Source of the DNA: CAYTRP01 sp964625145
Lineage (GTDB): Bacteria > Sumerlaeota > Sumerlaeia > SLMS01 > JAHLLQ01
DNA: 39,468 bases
NCBI GenBank assembly: GCA_964625145.1
Contig: CAZVAQ010000015.1
Location: 1-39,468 of the forward strand
Direction of reading: 5' to 3'
The translations under genes and the position numbers were made by a program. Every line of letters starts with the position of its first letter. Positions within the stretch are counted from its first letter, which is position 1. Under the pieces are notes generated by a model that did no database searches, was not told the origin of the DNA, and saw only the letters and a list, made by a program, of their open reading frames with translations. Of the stretch, positions 23,414-31,627 are shown one piece after another.

Positions 23414-24850
23414 ATGGAAGAGTTAGCGGTTGGCTTGGGTAGCCTTAGGCGACCTTCGATACTAGTGCTGGACGATGAGCCGTCGGTCGGCAGTCTCCTT
23501 TCGCGATTCCTCGAGAAGGACGGGATGGAGGTGCTTGTCGCCAACAGCGTCGCCGAAGCGAACAGCCTGCTGGCGACCGTGAATCCCGATGTCGCCATTG
23601 TAGACGTCTTCCTCGGGACCGAGGATGGGTTGGAGTACGTCCGGGATCTGCGGAGCCGTCGCGCCGAGTTGGGTATCGTGGTGATCAGCGCCGAGGACAC
23701 GGAGATCCTGGCCGCCAAGGCCATCGACTCCGGCGCGGACTACTTCCTCTCCAAGCCGGTGGCCCCCGCAGCGCTTCGGCTGACCGTGCGCCGCCTCTTC
23801 GAATTGCACAGCCAGCGCGAGAAGACGGTGGAGCTGGAGCGCGAGCTGGAACGCTCGGTCCGCGACACGGTCTTCCCCGGAATTGTGACCAATTGCGATG
23901 CCATGCGGGCGGTGCTGCGCCTGGTCGAGAAGATCGGGCCGCGGGACCTGTCGGTCTTTATTTGTGGCGAGTCGGGCACCGGCAAGGAACTGATCGCCCG
24001 CGCCATTCACCAGCAGAGCAATCGCGCCAAGGGGAACTTCGTCGAGCTCAACTGCGCGGCGCTTCCTCCGAACCTGGTGGAGAGCGAACTCTTTGGCCAT
24101 GAAAAGGGCTCGTTCACCGGCGCGGTGGCCAGCCGCGTCGGCAAGATCCAATTGGCGAGCGAAGGGACCCTGTTTCTGGATGAGATCGGGGAGTTGCCGC
24201 TGGACATTCAGCCGAAGCTGCTGCGGGCCCTGCAGGAAAAGCGAATCGTTCCGGTCGGCGGCAAGCAGGCCATCTCCTGTGACTTCCGCCTGATCAGCGC
24301 GACCAACCGCGACTTGATCGAAGAGGTGCGGGCTGGGCGATTCCGCGAAGATCTGTTCTACCGCATCGCCGTGTTCCCCATCAAGCTCCCCAGCCTGCGC
24401 GATCGCATGGAGGATCTGGAGATCCTGCTGAGCTATTTCCTGCGCATGGAGGGCATTGAACGGCCGGAGATTGCACCGGAAGCCCGGGCCATTCTCCATC
24501 AGCACCATTGGCCGGGGAACGTGCGCGAGCTCAAGAACTTCGCCCAGGCGATCACCCTGTTCGCAGAGGATGGCGTTGTGGACGAACCGGCCGTGAGGGC
24601 CTACTTCGGCTCACGGCTGGAGATGTGGGATTCTGGTCCGGCGACGGCCGTGAACCCGGGGAATCCGGGAAGTGGAAGACGCCCGCCCCGGAGCCTGCCG
24701 GAACTGGAAAAGCAGGAGATCCTCTACGCCCTGGAATACCACAAGGGCAACGTCTCCGAGGCTGCCAGGTCGCTCCAGATGGGGCGCGCCACCCTGTACA
24801 AGTACATCAAGAAGAACGACATCGACGTCGACCGCTATGTGACGAGCTGA
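23414..24850 (+). CDS. NtrC-family sigma-54-dependent response regulator
   Basis: Two-component transcription activator working with sigma-54 RNA polymerase. 478 residues from ATG 23414; the longer open frame back to 23144 has no homology. Order: receiver domain with acidic pocket LVLDDEP (18-23) and phospho-acceptor Asp64 (AIVDVFLG), Lys114 in SKPVAP; AAA+ domain with Walker A GESGTGKE (185-192), sigma-54-contact loop GSFTGA (232-237, where GAFTGA is usual), Walker B GTLFLDEIGE (251-260) and FREDLFYRI; and a C-terminal Fis-type helix-turn-helix (ALEYHKGNVSEAARSLQMGRATLYKYI in part). The catalytic set is complete. It diverges from the EPS operon, so EPS control is the obvious guess, resembling PrsR-type EPS regulators. 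No histidine kinase is adjacent; the hybrid kinase at 35296 is a possible but unproven partner. Confidence 0.93.
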   Translation: MEELAVGLGSLRRPSILVLDDEPSVGSLLSRFLEKDGMEVLVANSVAEANSLLATVNPDVAIVDVFLGTEDGLEYVRDLRSRRAELGIVVISAEDTEILAAKAIDSGADYFLSKPVAPAALRLTVRRLFELHSQREKTVELERELERSVRDTVFPGIVTNCDAMRAVLRLVEKIGPRDLSVFICGESGTGKELIARAIHQQSNRAKGNFVELNCAALPPNLVESELFGHEKGSFTGAVASRVGKIQLASEGTLFLDEIGELPLDIQPKLLRALQEKRIVPVGGKQAISCDFRLISATNRDLIEEVRAGRFREDLFYRIAVFPIKLPSLRDRMEDLEILLSYFLRMEGIERPEIAPEARAILHQHHWPGNVRELKNFAQAITLFAEDGVVDEPAVRAYFGSRLEMWDSGPATAVNPGNPGSGRRPPRSLPELEKQEILYALEYHKGNVSEAARSLQMGRATLYKYIKKNDIDVDRYVTS

Positions 24851-24875
24851 TCGCGCCAACCGGCAACTGGCTTGG

Positions 24876-25775
24876 TCAATCGGCCTCCAGCCGCTTGCGG
24901 GATTCCTCGATGAGCTTCAGGTCTTCCGCGGTTGGCTTCGGGTACTCGAGCTTCAGCCCCTGAATGGTTGATGTGATGATGGCGGCCACGATGGCGCGAC
25001 AGATCGGCTTGCGATCCGCCGGAATGATGTACCACGGCGCCCACTCGGTACTGGTGTGGGCGATCGTGTCCTCGAAGGCGCGCTGGTAATCGTCCCAACG
25101 GGCACGCTCATCGAGGTCGGCGGCATTGAACTTCCAATGCTTGCTCGCCTTGGTGAGCCGCTCCATGAAGCGCTTCTTCTGCTCGTCCTTGGAAAGGTGG
25201 AGGTAGAACTTCAGGATGATCGTGCCGTTGCGTACCAAGTGCTTCTCGAAGTTGTTGATGTCCTCATAGCGCGCCTTCCAGAACTTCTTGCCGCCAACCT
25301 TGCCGGGGAGTCGCTGGCGTTCCAGCAACTTTGGCCACACGCGCACGACCAACGTTTCCTCATAATACGATCGGTTGAAGATGCCGATCATGCCCCGCGC
25401 GGGGAGCGCCTTTGACGCGCGCCACAGGAAGTTGTGGCTCAGCTCCTCGGAGGAGGGCGCCTTGAAGCTGGTCACGTGGCACCCTTGGGGATTCACGCCG
25501 GACATGACATGGCGGATCGTGCTGTCCTTGCCGCCTGCATCGATGGCCTGGAGGATGATCAGGACGGAATGCGTGTTGGAGGCGTAGAGAAGCTCCTGCG
25601 CGTCGGACAATTCCTTGCGTATATTCTCGAGCCCCTTGACCGCATGCAGCTTGAAGGCAGCGTCGTCGAGCTTCTCGGATTCCTGCAGGCCGGAAGCATC
25701 GGTGGATCGCTTGTTCAGGTTCACCTTTGATCCGGGCTTTACGCGGTAGCGGCTGACCAGCTTGCGCTTGTCCAT
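24876..25775 (-). CDS. Polyphosphate kinase 2 family (PPK2) phosphotransferase
   Basis: Cytosolic enzyme moving phosphate between polyphosphate and nucleotides (AMP, ADP or GDP). 299 residues from ATG 25775. Visible PPK2 motifs: Walker A-like LQAIDAGGKDSTIRHVMSGV (about 97-116), the GCHVTSFKAPSSEEL segment, the second loop ARGMIGIFNRSYYEETLVVRV (quoted in part; the FNRSYYE replaces a Walker B), and KFYLHLSKDEQKKRFMERL followed by WKFNAADLDER and the lid/Arg region WAPWYIIPADRKPICRAI. Length and the single domain fit the short one-domain PPK2 classes, including the AMP/ADP-phosphorylating class III, but the class cannot be set by eye. It stands convergent to the response regulator and has its own hairpin upstream. 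Confidence 0.93.
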   Translation of the reverse strand: MDKRKLVSRYRVKPGSKVNLNKRSTDASGLQESEKLDDAAFKLHAVKGLENIRKELSDAQELLYASNTHSVLIILQAIDAGGKDSTIRHVMSGVNPQGCHVTSFKAPSSEELSHNFLWRASKALPARGMIGIFNRSYYEETLVVRVWPKLLERQRLPGKVGGKKFWKARYEDINNFEKHLVRNGTIILKFYLHLSKDEQKKRFMERLTKASKHWKFNAADLDERARWDDYQRAFEDTIAHTSTEWAPWYIIPADRKPICRAIVAAIITSTIQGLKLEYPKPTAEDLKLIEESRKRLEAD

Positions 25776-25791
25776 TGATGGCTCTCATTGG

Positions 25792-25836
25792 CAAAGTGGC
25801 GGAACGGTGGGAGGGTGGACCCCATCGTCCCGCCAC
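25792..25836 (-). terminator. Hairpin terminator after the metallophosphoesterase gene
   Basis: A 16-base inverted repeat (25796-25811 with 25821-25836), with one G-U pair and one mismatch and a 9-base loop, ends on the minus strand in CCGCCAC followed by TTTG. It lies 52 bases beyond the phosphoesterase stop and just before the PPK2 start. The T-run is short, so termination efficiency is uncertain. Confidence 0.6.
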
Positions 25837-25887
25837 AGGCGAACACGGCCAAAGAGAACGCGCAAGCGCGACTTGTGGGTAACGCCA

Positions 25888-27450
25888 TCAACGGACGCGG
25901 ATGATTCGTCCGTCCTGGTACTCCTTGCCAAACATGTCGCGGGTCTTGATCTCGATCAGGTGCGTCCCGGCCGGCACACCCGCGGGAAGTTTCCCTGCCC
26001 ACAGGTGCGTGGAGTTGACGGGATTCGGGAGCGCGCGACCGGTGGGCGGCTTGTCGCTCTGCTCGATCTTCTTCATCTCCACGAAGAACGGATCGTGCCG
26101 CACGACCTTTTCAAGTTGGATCCAGTCGCTGTCGGCAATGCGCATGTGAACGGTACTGCGCTGCGATCCGCCGAAGACGTTGACGACAATCTCCGTGTCC
26201 GCCGTCTTGTCCGCGTCGATGACTTCCGGTGCCCAGATGGACATCTGGTGGTCGGCGGGCCGGCGGGCGGCCTTGAATTCCCAATCATAGTTCTTCCCAT
26301 CAAACGTCATGATGGAGTACCCATTGGGTGCGCCATCGCGCATCTGCGTGTGCGGGATGCCATACTCGTCCGTGGCGCCGGACCACCAACTGCCACAGAC
26401 AGTGACGTTGACGATGTGGTGATGAGGCTCGGGCCCGAGCCAGCCCTGCTCCTGCGTCAGGAAACGATGCTCCTGCGTGTGCGTGTGGCCGGAGATGGAG
26501 ACGCAGAAGGGCCGCCTCTCGATCATCTCGTAGAGCGTCCGCGAGTCGCGCATGCTGGTGATGGGAATGTGCATCATCAGGACGACCATCTGGTCTTCCG
26601 GAATCAACGCCAGGTCGTTGTAAACGAACTGGATCTGCTCGTCATGGAGACCGGCATAATAGGATCCGCGCTCGGCCCCCTCCGGAAACTCCCAGATCAC
26701 ATTGTCGAGTACGACGAAGTGCACGTTTCCGTACTCGAAGGAGTAATGACTGGGGCCATAGACGCGGTGGAAAGTCTCATTGGAGTAGCGGTGGTCGCGC
26801 GCTTCGTAATTTTGGTCATGATTGCCGATGACGTTGTACCACGGGATGCCGATTAGTCCGATGGCGCGGTTCTGCGGTTCGAAAGTGTTCAAGTTGTCAA
26901 AGGCGATGTCTCCCAGCGTGACGCCAAAAGAGGCGTCCGTGTTGCCGATGAGTTCCTCGACGACGTCGTGATAGACGAACTCCACCTCGCGAATGTTGCG
27001 CGGCTGCGGATCGCCAAACATGATGACCTTGAAGGTCTCCGGTTCGTCCTGCCGATAGAGCGGAAAATCCACGGACTCCGGCAGCGGCCCCGTGGGTTCC
27101 GAGCCGGGGTAGCGCGAAGGGGGCGAGCCCTTCGGCTTGTGGATGTAATGGAACTGCGGGAGCATGTCCTCGCTGAACGGTGTCCGCCAACCTTTTGGCT
27201 TGATGACGAAGATGATCGTCTCGTCGTCGATCCCGATCTCGTAGCGGCCATCGGCATCGGTGAGCACAATGTCGCGGCCATTGGACACGCGCATTCCCTC
27301 CAGGCCCGGTTCGCCCTGGTCATGCACCCGGTTGCCGTTGAGGTCTTCAAAGACGAGGCCACGCGCAACATCCTGCGCGGGCGCTGTCGCGGCCGTGAAC
27401 CCGAGAATCGAACCAAGGGTGAACAGGCCACAGGCAAAGGCTCTCTGCAT
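25888..27450 (-). CDS. Secreted calcineurin-like metallophosphoesterase
   Basis: Predicted exported two-metal phosphoesterase, 520 residues; substrate unknown. ATG 27450 has GGAG 9 bases upstream. Signal peptide about 1-25 (MQRAFACGLFTLGSILGF, cleavage after APA). Next is a small beta domain resembling an SdrD B/CNA-like N-terminal module (VFEDLNGNRVHDQGEPGLEG and LTDADGRYEIG). The metallophosphatase core shows FGDPQ, GVTLGDIAFD, NVIGNHDQN, MMHIP and the late GHTHTQEH, giving all metal-binding Asp, Asn and His positions. The C-terminal ~130 residues are a beta sandwich seen in many such secreted enzymes (Metallophos_C type: MSIWAPEVIDAD to IRVR). The next gene upstream is also a secreted hydrolase on the same strand, but an assembly gap (27503-27512) lies between, so operon status is open. 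Confidence 0.92.
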   Translation of the reverse strand: MQRAFACGLFTLGSILGFTAATAPAQDVARGLVFEDLNGNRVHDQGEPGLEGMRVSNGRDIVLTDADGRYEIGIDDETIIFVIKPKGWRTPFSEDMLPQFHYIHKPKGSPPSRYPGSEPTGPLPESVDFPLYRQDEPETFKVIMFGDPQPRNIREVEFVYHDVVEELIGNTDASFGVTLGDIAFDNLNTFEPQNRAIGLIGIPWYNVIGNHDQNYEARDHRYSNETFHRVYGPSHYSFEYGNVHFVVLDNVIWEFPEGAERGSYYAGLHDEQIQFVYNDLALIPEDQMVVLMMHIPITSMRDSRTLYEMIERRPFCVSISGHTHTQEHRFLTQEQGWLGPEPHHHIVNVTVCGSWWSGATDEYGIPHTQMRDGAPNGYSIMTFDGKNYDWEFKAARRPADHQMSIWAPEVIDADKTADTEIVVNVFGGSQRSTVHMRIADSDWIQLEKVVRHDPFFVEMKKIEQSDKPPTGRALPNPVNSTHLWAGKLPAGVPAGTHLIEIKTRDMFGKEYQDGRIIRVR

Positions 27451-27502
27451 CTTTCGGTGCTCCAGACTGGAATAAAATGAGGCGAGCAATGTCAGGTCGA
27501 GC

Positions 27503-27512
27503 NNNNNNNNNN
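27503..27512. other. Assembly gap (10 N)
   Basis: Ten Ns between the phosphoesterase start (27450) and the glycosidase stop (27612). Ten is a conventional filler, so the true distance is unknown. Unlike the gap at 32095, I see no repeated sequence at its two edges. Promoter or terminator elements between the two genes may be missing. Confidence 0.98.
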
Positions 27513-27611
27513 TGCATCCAGGCTCCGCAGATCTGGGACACGCTCCACGACAAACGGCCGGGCACCCATCCCGGGGCAATGCGTTTCGAAATCCCGATGT
27601 CGATGGCGACT

Positions 27612-29210
27612 TCAATGGACGGAAAAACTCTCCATGGTCCCGGACGGGATGATCAGGGACGCTTCCACAACCCAACCCTCCGCGCCGGATGGAGTGCGCA
27701 CCTTCCACCAGTACCCGGGCCCTCCGTTGATGTCCTGCGCGCGCAATCCGTTTAGATGGTGATCAAGGATCGTCAGCTCCGTGTTGGTGGGCACGTCCAC
27801 GATGGTGTGGAAGTGTATCCCAGGCCCCGAGTTCACATTCAGGAGTTTCCCGGGAGTGTTGGATCGCACGACCTGGCCCGCCTGTGCCGCAGTGGAAACC
27901 TCCTTCGGTTCCAGTTGGATCATCATCAGGCCATTGGCCACCGGCCGCGGTGATCCGTCGGAGGGCACGTTCTTGATCTGCCCATCCACCCACATGATGG
28001 AGGATCCGCCGCCGTCCAGATTCACGGCATGGGTCGCTCCCAGCGAGTCGCGGCAGAAATTTGCCAGCTCGCTCAGCGTCATGCCGATGCTGCGGGCCGA
28101 ACGGCCATCCACCACGACGAAGTAGATGTGGGATTCATTGTAGGCCACCGCCGTTCGAGGATGGACATCGACGTGGTAGGAGGTTGATGTCGTGTCCGGC
28201 TTGACGCCGTCGCGCAGGACGACACCCCACATGGGCCCTATTGCCATGTACATGTTCGTCCAGTCGACGCCCGTGGAGTCGCTGGTCTCCTGAGAGAAAC
28301 GGACTTCAGACCCAATGAGGGCAGTCTTGGATGCCAGCTCGGCAATCTTGTTCCCCGAGGCGACGATCACGACACTGTCGAACGGAATGCTTGTTTGTCC
28401 GGTCGAGTTGGGGCGAACGTTTGTGACCGTGCCACGGACATAGTTGCTCCATGGTATGATGCGAAGTGGCGCGCTGTTGTCCAGCTTGACCGTCACCTCG
28501 AAGGCACCGCTGGTGACAGGGGTTTTCGCCCCATGGTGGTGGGTGTAGAGCACAAGCGAGTTGCTCTTGGGCACGTCGTTGAGGCCGTGGAATTGCAGCC
28601 AAGTGCCATCGGCAAAGGAGATGCGATTCTTGGTGCGATCCGCTGGCAGGCTCAGAAGGTTGCTCATGTAAGGCGTTCCGGGCGTTGGCGCCGCACTGCC
28701 GATCTTGTAAAGAAAACCCATGGGGCCGGCCACTTCCGTTGCCGTGGGTCCAAAGGTGCGCTTGATCAGCGCGCCGTTCATGGCCATGGCGCTGTCGGGG
28801 CAACCATTGTCGGTGCTGAAACCATTGCCATTGATGGCCGCCACGACTTTGTATCGATACCGGGCCGTCTCACGCCCCCAATAGCCAAAGGCACCATCAT
28901 AGCGAGCAACCTGGGCGGGGATCGTCTCGGCATTGTATCCGACATTTGGCTGGGTGACCTTGCCATAGGCGAGCGAGGCATCGACGATGACTTCGGGGGA
29001 GGTGCGATCCATGCGCGTCACAAACACATCGTTCGGGGGAACGCTGACGCGAAAGTAGCGGTATTCGATCCCGGGGACCACGACTTCCCATGACTGTGCA
29101 ACAGCACAGCAGGGAGCCAGTTGGAGGAGCGCCACCATGGCAGTCGCTAAGATCCACCCGCAAAACGGGACCACCCGACCACTTGGGGTGCAAACCCGCA
29201 GGGTTGTCAT
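27612..29210 (-). CDS. Secreted phosphodiester glycosidase (NAGPA domain) with SH3-like tail
   Basis: 532-residue exported protein. ATG 29210 has a strong GGAGGG site 6 bases upstream; the frame is open to 29426 without homology. Signal peptide about 1-39 (Trp-Ile-Leu-Ala core, cleavage after CAVA). The large middle domain (about 100-450) belongs to the phosphodiester glycosidase family named for the mammalian uncovering enzyme, which splits GlcNAc-1-phosphodiesters: note INGNGFSTD, HVDVHPRTAVAYNESHIYFV (quoted once), VVDGRSARSIGMTLSEL and the hallmark HAVNLDGGGSSIMW. The C-terminal ~70 residues form a bacterial SH3 domain (LLNVNSGPGIHFHTIVDVP to GPGYWWKVRTPSGAEGWV), which often binds peptidoglycan. 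A role on cell-wall or secondary-polymer phosphodiesters is inferred. It shares direction with the downstream phosphoesterase. Confidence 0.9.
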   Translation of the reverse strand: MTTLRVCTPSGRVVPFCGWILATAMVALLQLAPCCAVAQSWEVVVPGIEYRYFRVSVPPNDVFVTRMDRTSPEVIVDASLAYGKVTQPNVGYNAETIPAQVARYDGAFGYWGRETARYRYKVVAAINGNGFSTDNGCPDSAMAMNGALIKRTFGPTATEVAGPMGFLYKIGSAAPTPGTPYMSNLLSLPADRTKNRISFADGTWLQFHGLNDVPKSNSLVLYTHHHGAKTPVTSGAFEVTVKLDNSAPLRIIPWSNYVRGTVTNVRPNSTGQTSIPFDSVVIVASGNKIAELASKTALIGSEVRFSQETSDSTGVDWTNMYMAIGPMWGVVLRDGVKPDTTSTSYHVDVHPRTAVAYNESHIYFVVVDGRSARSIGMTLSELANFCRDSLGATHAVNLDGGGSSIMWVDGQIKNVPSDGSPRPVANGLMMIQLEPKEVSTAAQAGQVVRSNTPGKLLNVNSGPGIHFHTIVDVPTNTELTILDHHLNGLRAQDINGGPGYWWKVRTPSGAEGWVVEASLIIPSGTMESFSVH

Positions 29211-29435
29211 GGAACACCCTCCATTTGCTGGATGTATGGAAAGTCTGATCCCAGTCTCCCCCTGCGGCCAACAAGAAATCTCCTCAATCCCCCCGCACAA
29301 TGACCTCATCCAGCCATTTACTCCCCTGCGGCGGAACAATTGGTGGATGCCGATTGAAACCGACCCGCCGGTGAGGCTGACTTGGGTGACGGCGCGCGCT
29401 TCCAATGGCGCCGAATCCTCCTCCACCTCTCTCTC

Positions 29436-31373
29436 ATGCCCGATCCGACTCCCCTGCTGTCAGCGCTCAACATTCGCAAGTCGTTCCTTGAGCGGATGAT
29501 CCTGGACAATGTGAGCCTGACGCTGCACGAGGGCGAGCGCCTGGCCCTGCTGGGCGCGAATGGAGCGGGCAAATCCACCCTGTTCTCCATACTCGCCGGC
29601 ACCTTGACTCCCGACGCAGGTGAAGTGCGCCGCCGCAAGGATCTCACCGTGGCCGTCCTCGACCAGAGCGGCAACCTGCGCGACGATTGGACCGTCGGTC
29701 AGAATCTGGAAGCGGCCTTTGCGGACATCCGCCAACTGGAGACCGAGCTTGATCGGGTGCATCACGCCCTGGAACGAGGCGAAGGCGATCAGGATGAGTT
29801 GCTGCATCGACAGGGCCAGCTCCAGCACCGGCTCGACTTGCGCGATCCGCACACGATTCGAACACGCACCGAGCGTCTTGCCAGTGCCCTGGGTGTCCCC
29901 AGCTCGACTCGTGTGGTCCGCGAGTTGTCAGGCGGCGAGCGTCGACGCACGGCACTGTGCAGGACCTTGCTGGAAGAAGCCGAGCTTCTCCTCCTCGATG
30001 AACCGACCAATCATCTCGATGCAGAAACGTTGGATTGGCTGGAAGGCTACCTCGCGTCGCTGCGCGGGACGGTCGCCTTTGTCACCCACGATCGCTACTT
30101 TCTGGACAATGTTGCCACGACAATGGTCGAGCTCGAGCGTGGGCGGGTGAAAGTCTACGAGGGCAACTACACGGATTACCTTCTCGCGAAGGAAGAGGAG
30201 TCGGTCCTGGCGGCGCGCAATGAGGCAACGCGCCAGAACCTGATGCGTCGCGAGATCGATTGGCTGCGCCGCCAACCACGCGCCCGCACCACAAAGTCCC
30301 GCAGCCGCATCGAACGCGCGAACCAGCTCATCGCCGACAAGCCCCCCGCGGCGGACGCCCTGGTGAATCTCGTCATCCCCAGTGGACCCCGGCTGGGAAA
30401 CAAGATCATCGAGGCAATGGACATCACCCACGCCATCGCAGGCCGTACCCTCATCAAGGACTTCACCATCGCCATCGGCGCCGGTGAACGCATCGGCATC
30501 GTGGGGCGCAACGGTCTCGGGAAGACGACCCTGCTCAAGATCCTGCTTCGGCAATTGAATCCCGATGCGGGGACCATCGTCCATGGCTCGTCCGTGCAGA
30601 CTGCCTATGCCGATCAGGAACGCGCCATTCTCGATCCGGACAAGAGCGTACTGGAGGAGGTAGCCGGCAACCTCGAGTATGTAGCCATAGGCGATCAACG
30701 CGTCGGCTTCCGCTCCTGGCTTCGGTCGTTCCTCTTCACCGAGGAAACCGCCGCCATGCCTATACGCCTGCTCAGTGGCGGTGAGCGAAATCGCGTGCTG
30801 CTGGCGAAGATGCTCCGCGATGGCGGCAACGTGATCGTCATGGACGAACCGACCAACGACCTTGACCTGCCGACATTGCGCATTCTGGAGGAGGCCCTCG
30901 TCGCCTTCACCGGGACGGCTCTCATCGTCTCGCACGATCGCTACTTCCTGAACCGTGTTGCCACCTCCATCATTGCCTTTCGCGGGGACGGCCGCGTCGT
31001 CACGATCAAGGGGAACTACGACGACTATCTGACATGGCTCGCGAAAGAGAAGAAGGAAGCCGAGACCGCCGCCTCCTCCTCCCCCGCCGCGAATGCGCGC
31101 AAGGACAAGCCCGCGCCCGCTCAACCGGCGGCTGGCAACAAACAGCGCAAGCTCTCCTACAACGAACAACGCGAGTACGATACCATCGAGCAACGCATCC
31201 ACGAAGCAGAGGGACGCGCCGCGGCCCTGCACAAGCTCCTCGAAGACCCCGCCACCTACACAACCCGCAGCGGCGACGAAATCAACGCCCTGATCACCAG
31301 CGAAAAGGAAGCCCGCGCCGAGGCGGAGCGGCTGATGGAGCGCTGGATGGAGCTGAGCGAGCGGGCGGGGTGA
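29436..31373 (+). CDS. uup: ABC-F family ATPase, Uup-like
   Basis: Soluble twin-ATPase of the ABC-F family acting on ribosomes or, for Uup, also on nucleic-acid intermediates; not a transporter (no membrane segments). 645 residues from ATG 29436. First cassette: Walker A LGANGAGKST, signature LSGGERRRTALCR, Walker B LLLLDEPTNHLD, switch THDRYF. Then the linker/arm region with RRQPRARTTKSRSRIERA, typical of Uup. Second cassette: GRNGLGKTT, LSGGERNRVLLAK, VIVMDEPTNDLD, SHDRYF. A Lys/Ala/Pro spacer (KKEAETAASSSPAANARKDK in part) leads to a C-terminal coiled coil (about 585-645) that in Uup binds DNA. It is divergent from the glycosidase gene, 225 bases away; no ribosome site is obvious. Confidence 0.93.
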   Translation: MPDPTPLLSALNIRKSFLERMILDNVSLTLHEGERLALLGANGAGKSTLFSILAGTLTPDAGEVRRRKDLTVAVLDQSGNLRDDWTVGQNLEAAFADIRQLETELDRVHHALERGEGDQDELLHRQGQLQHRLDLRDPHTIRTRTERLASALGVPSSTRVVRELSGGERRRTALCRTLLEEAELLLLDEPTNHLDAETLDWLEGYLASLRGTVAFVTHDRYFLDNVATTMVELERGRVKVYEGNYTDYLLAKEEESVLAARNEATRQNLMRREIDWLRRQPRARTTKSRSRIERANQLIADKPPAADALVNLVIPSGPRLGNKIIEAMDITHAIAGRTLIKDFTIAIGAGERIGIVGRNGLGKTTLLKILLRQLNPDAGTIVHGSSVQTAYADQERAILDPDKSVLEEVAGNLEYVAIGDQRVGFRSWLRSFLFTEETAAMPIRLLSGGERNRVLLAKMLRDGGNVIVMDEPTNDLDLPTLRILEEALVAFTGTALIVSHDRYFLNRVATSIIAFRGDGRVVTIKGNYDDYLTWLAKEKKEAETAASSSPAANARKDKPAPAQPAAGNKQRKLSYNEQREYDTIEQRIHEAEGRAAALHKLLEDPATYTTRSGDEINALITSEKEARAEAERLMERWMELSERAG

Positions 31374-31389
31374 TACGGGGGCGAGCTCT

Positions 31390-31460
31390 GGCAACAAGAC
31401 TCGGGGCCTCTCCGAGTGGCTGGAGCGCTCACAACCGGGGGTTCGGTCCCCGGGGTCTTC
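31390..31460 (+). other. Structured stretch after uup: hairpin and tRNA-Ser-like remnant
   Basis: Downstream of uup a 6-base stem (CCGGGG/CCCCGG around GTTCGGT, about 31434-31454) is followed by the T-rich GGTCTTCTGTTGTTC, so it may terminate uup. Outer bases (AAGACTCGGGG before, CCCCGGGGTCTT after) can extend the pairing. The intervening TCCGAGTGGCTGGAGCG is close to the D-arm of bacterial serine tRNAs, and CGGGGGTTCGGTCCCCGGG resembles their T-arm, but the anticodon and variable arms are absent and the conserved A58 is G. A degenerate tRNA-Ser is possible; a coincidental terminator is as likely. Confidence 0.3.
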
Positions 31461-31475
31461 TGTTGTTCAAAGAGG

Positions 31476-31562
31476 TGGTGCCCAGGAGAGGACTTGAACC
31501 TCCACGGCATTGCTGCCACAGGATCCTTAGTCCTGCGCGTCTGCCAGTTCCGCCACCTGGGC
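31476..31562 (-). tRNA. tRNA-Leu (anticodon AAG)
   Basis: 87 bases including an encoded CCA (31478-31476). Acceptor stem GCCCAGG/CCTGGGC, D-arm GCG-GAACTGGCAGA-CGC with T8 and A14, anticodon stem CAGGA/TCCTG with loop CTAAGGA, long variable arm (GGCA-GCAA-TGCC) and T-arm GGAGG-TTCAAGT-CCTCT all fold well, so this is a class II leucine tRNA. The anticodon is AAG (31528-31526), which reads CUU directly and CUU/CUC/CUA if A34 becomes inosine. Most bacteria use GAG for this box. It lies 66 bases downstream of kamA on the same strand. Confidence 0.96.
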
Positions 31563-31569
31563 ACGCTTG

Positions 31570-31606
31570 GGCGGGGCGGGGAGAACACGCGGTTTCCCGC
31601 CCCGCC
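31570..31606 (-). terminator. GC-rich hairpin between kamA and tRNA-Leu
   Basis: An 11-base perfect inverted repeat (GGCGGGGCGGG at 31570-31580 with 31596-31606) with a 15-base loop, just after the kamA stop on the minus strand. No T-run follows, so it may terminate weakly, protect the mRNA end, or mark the processing boundary before the tRNA. Confidence 0.45.
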
Positions 31607-31627
31607 GCAAGGGGAAAATGCGGCCGG

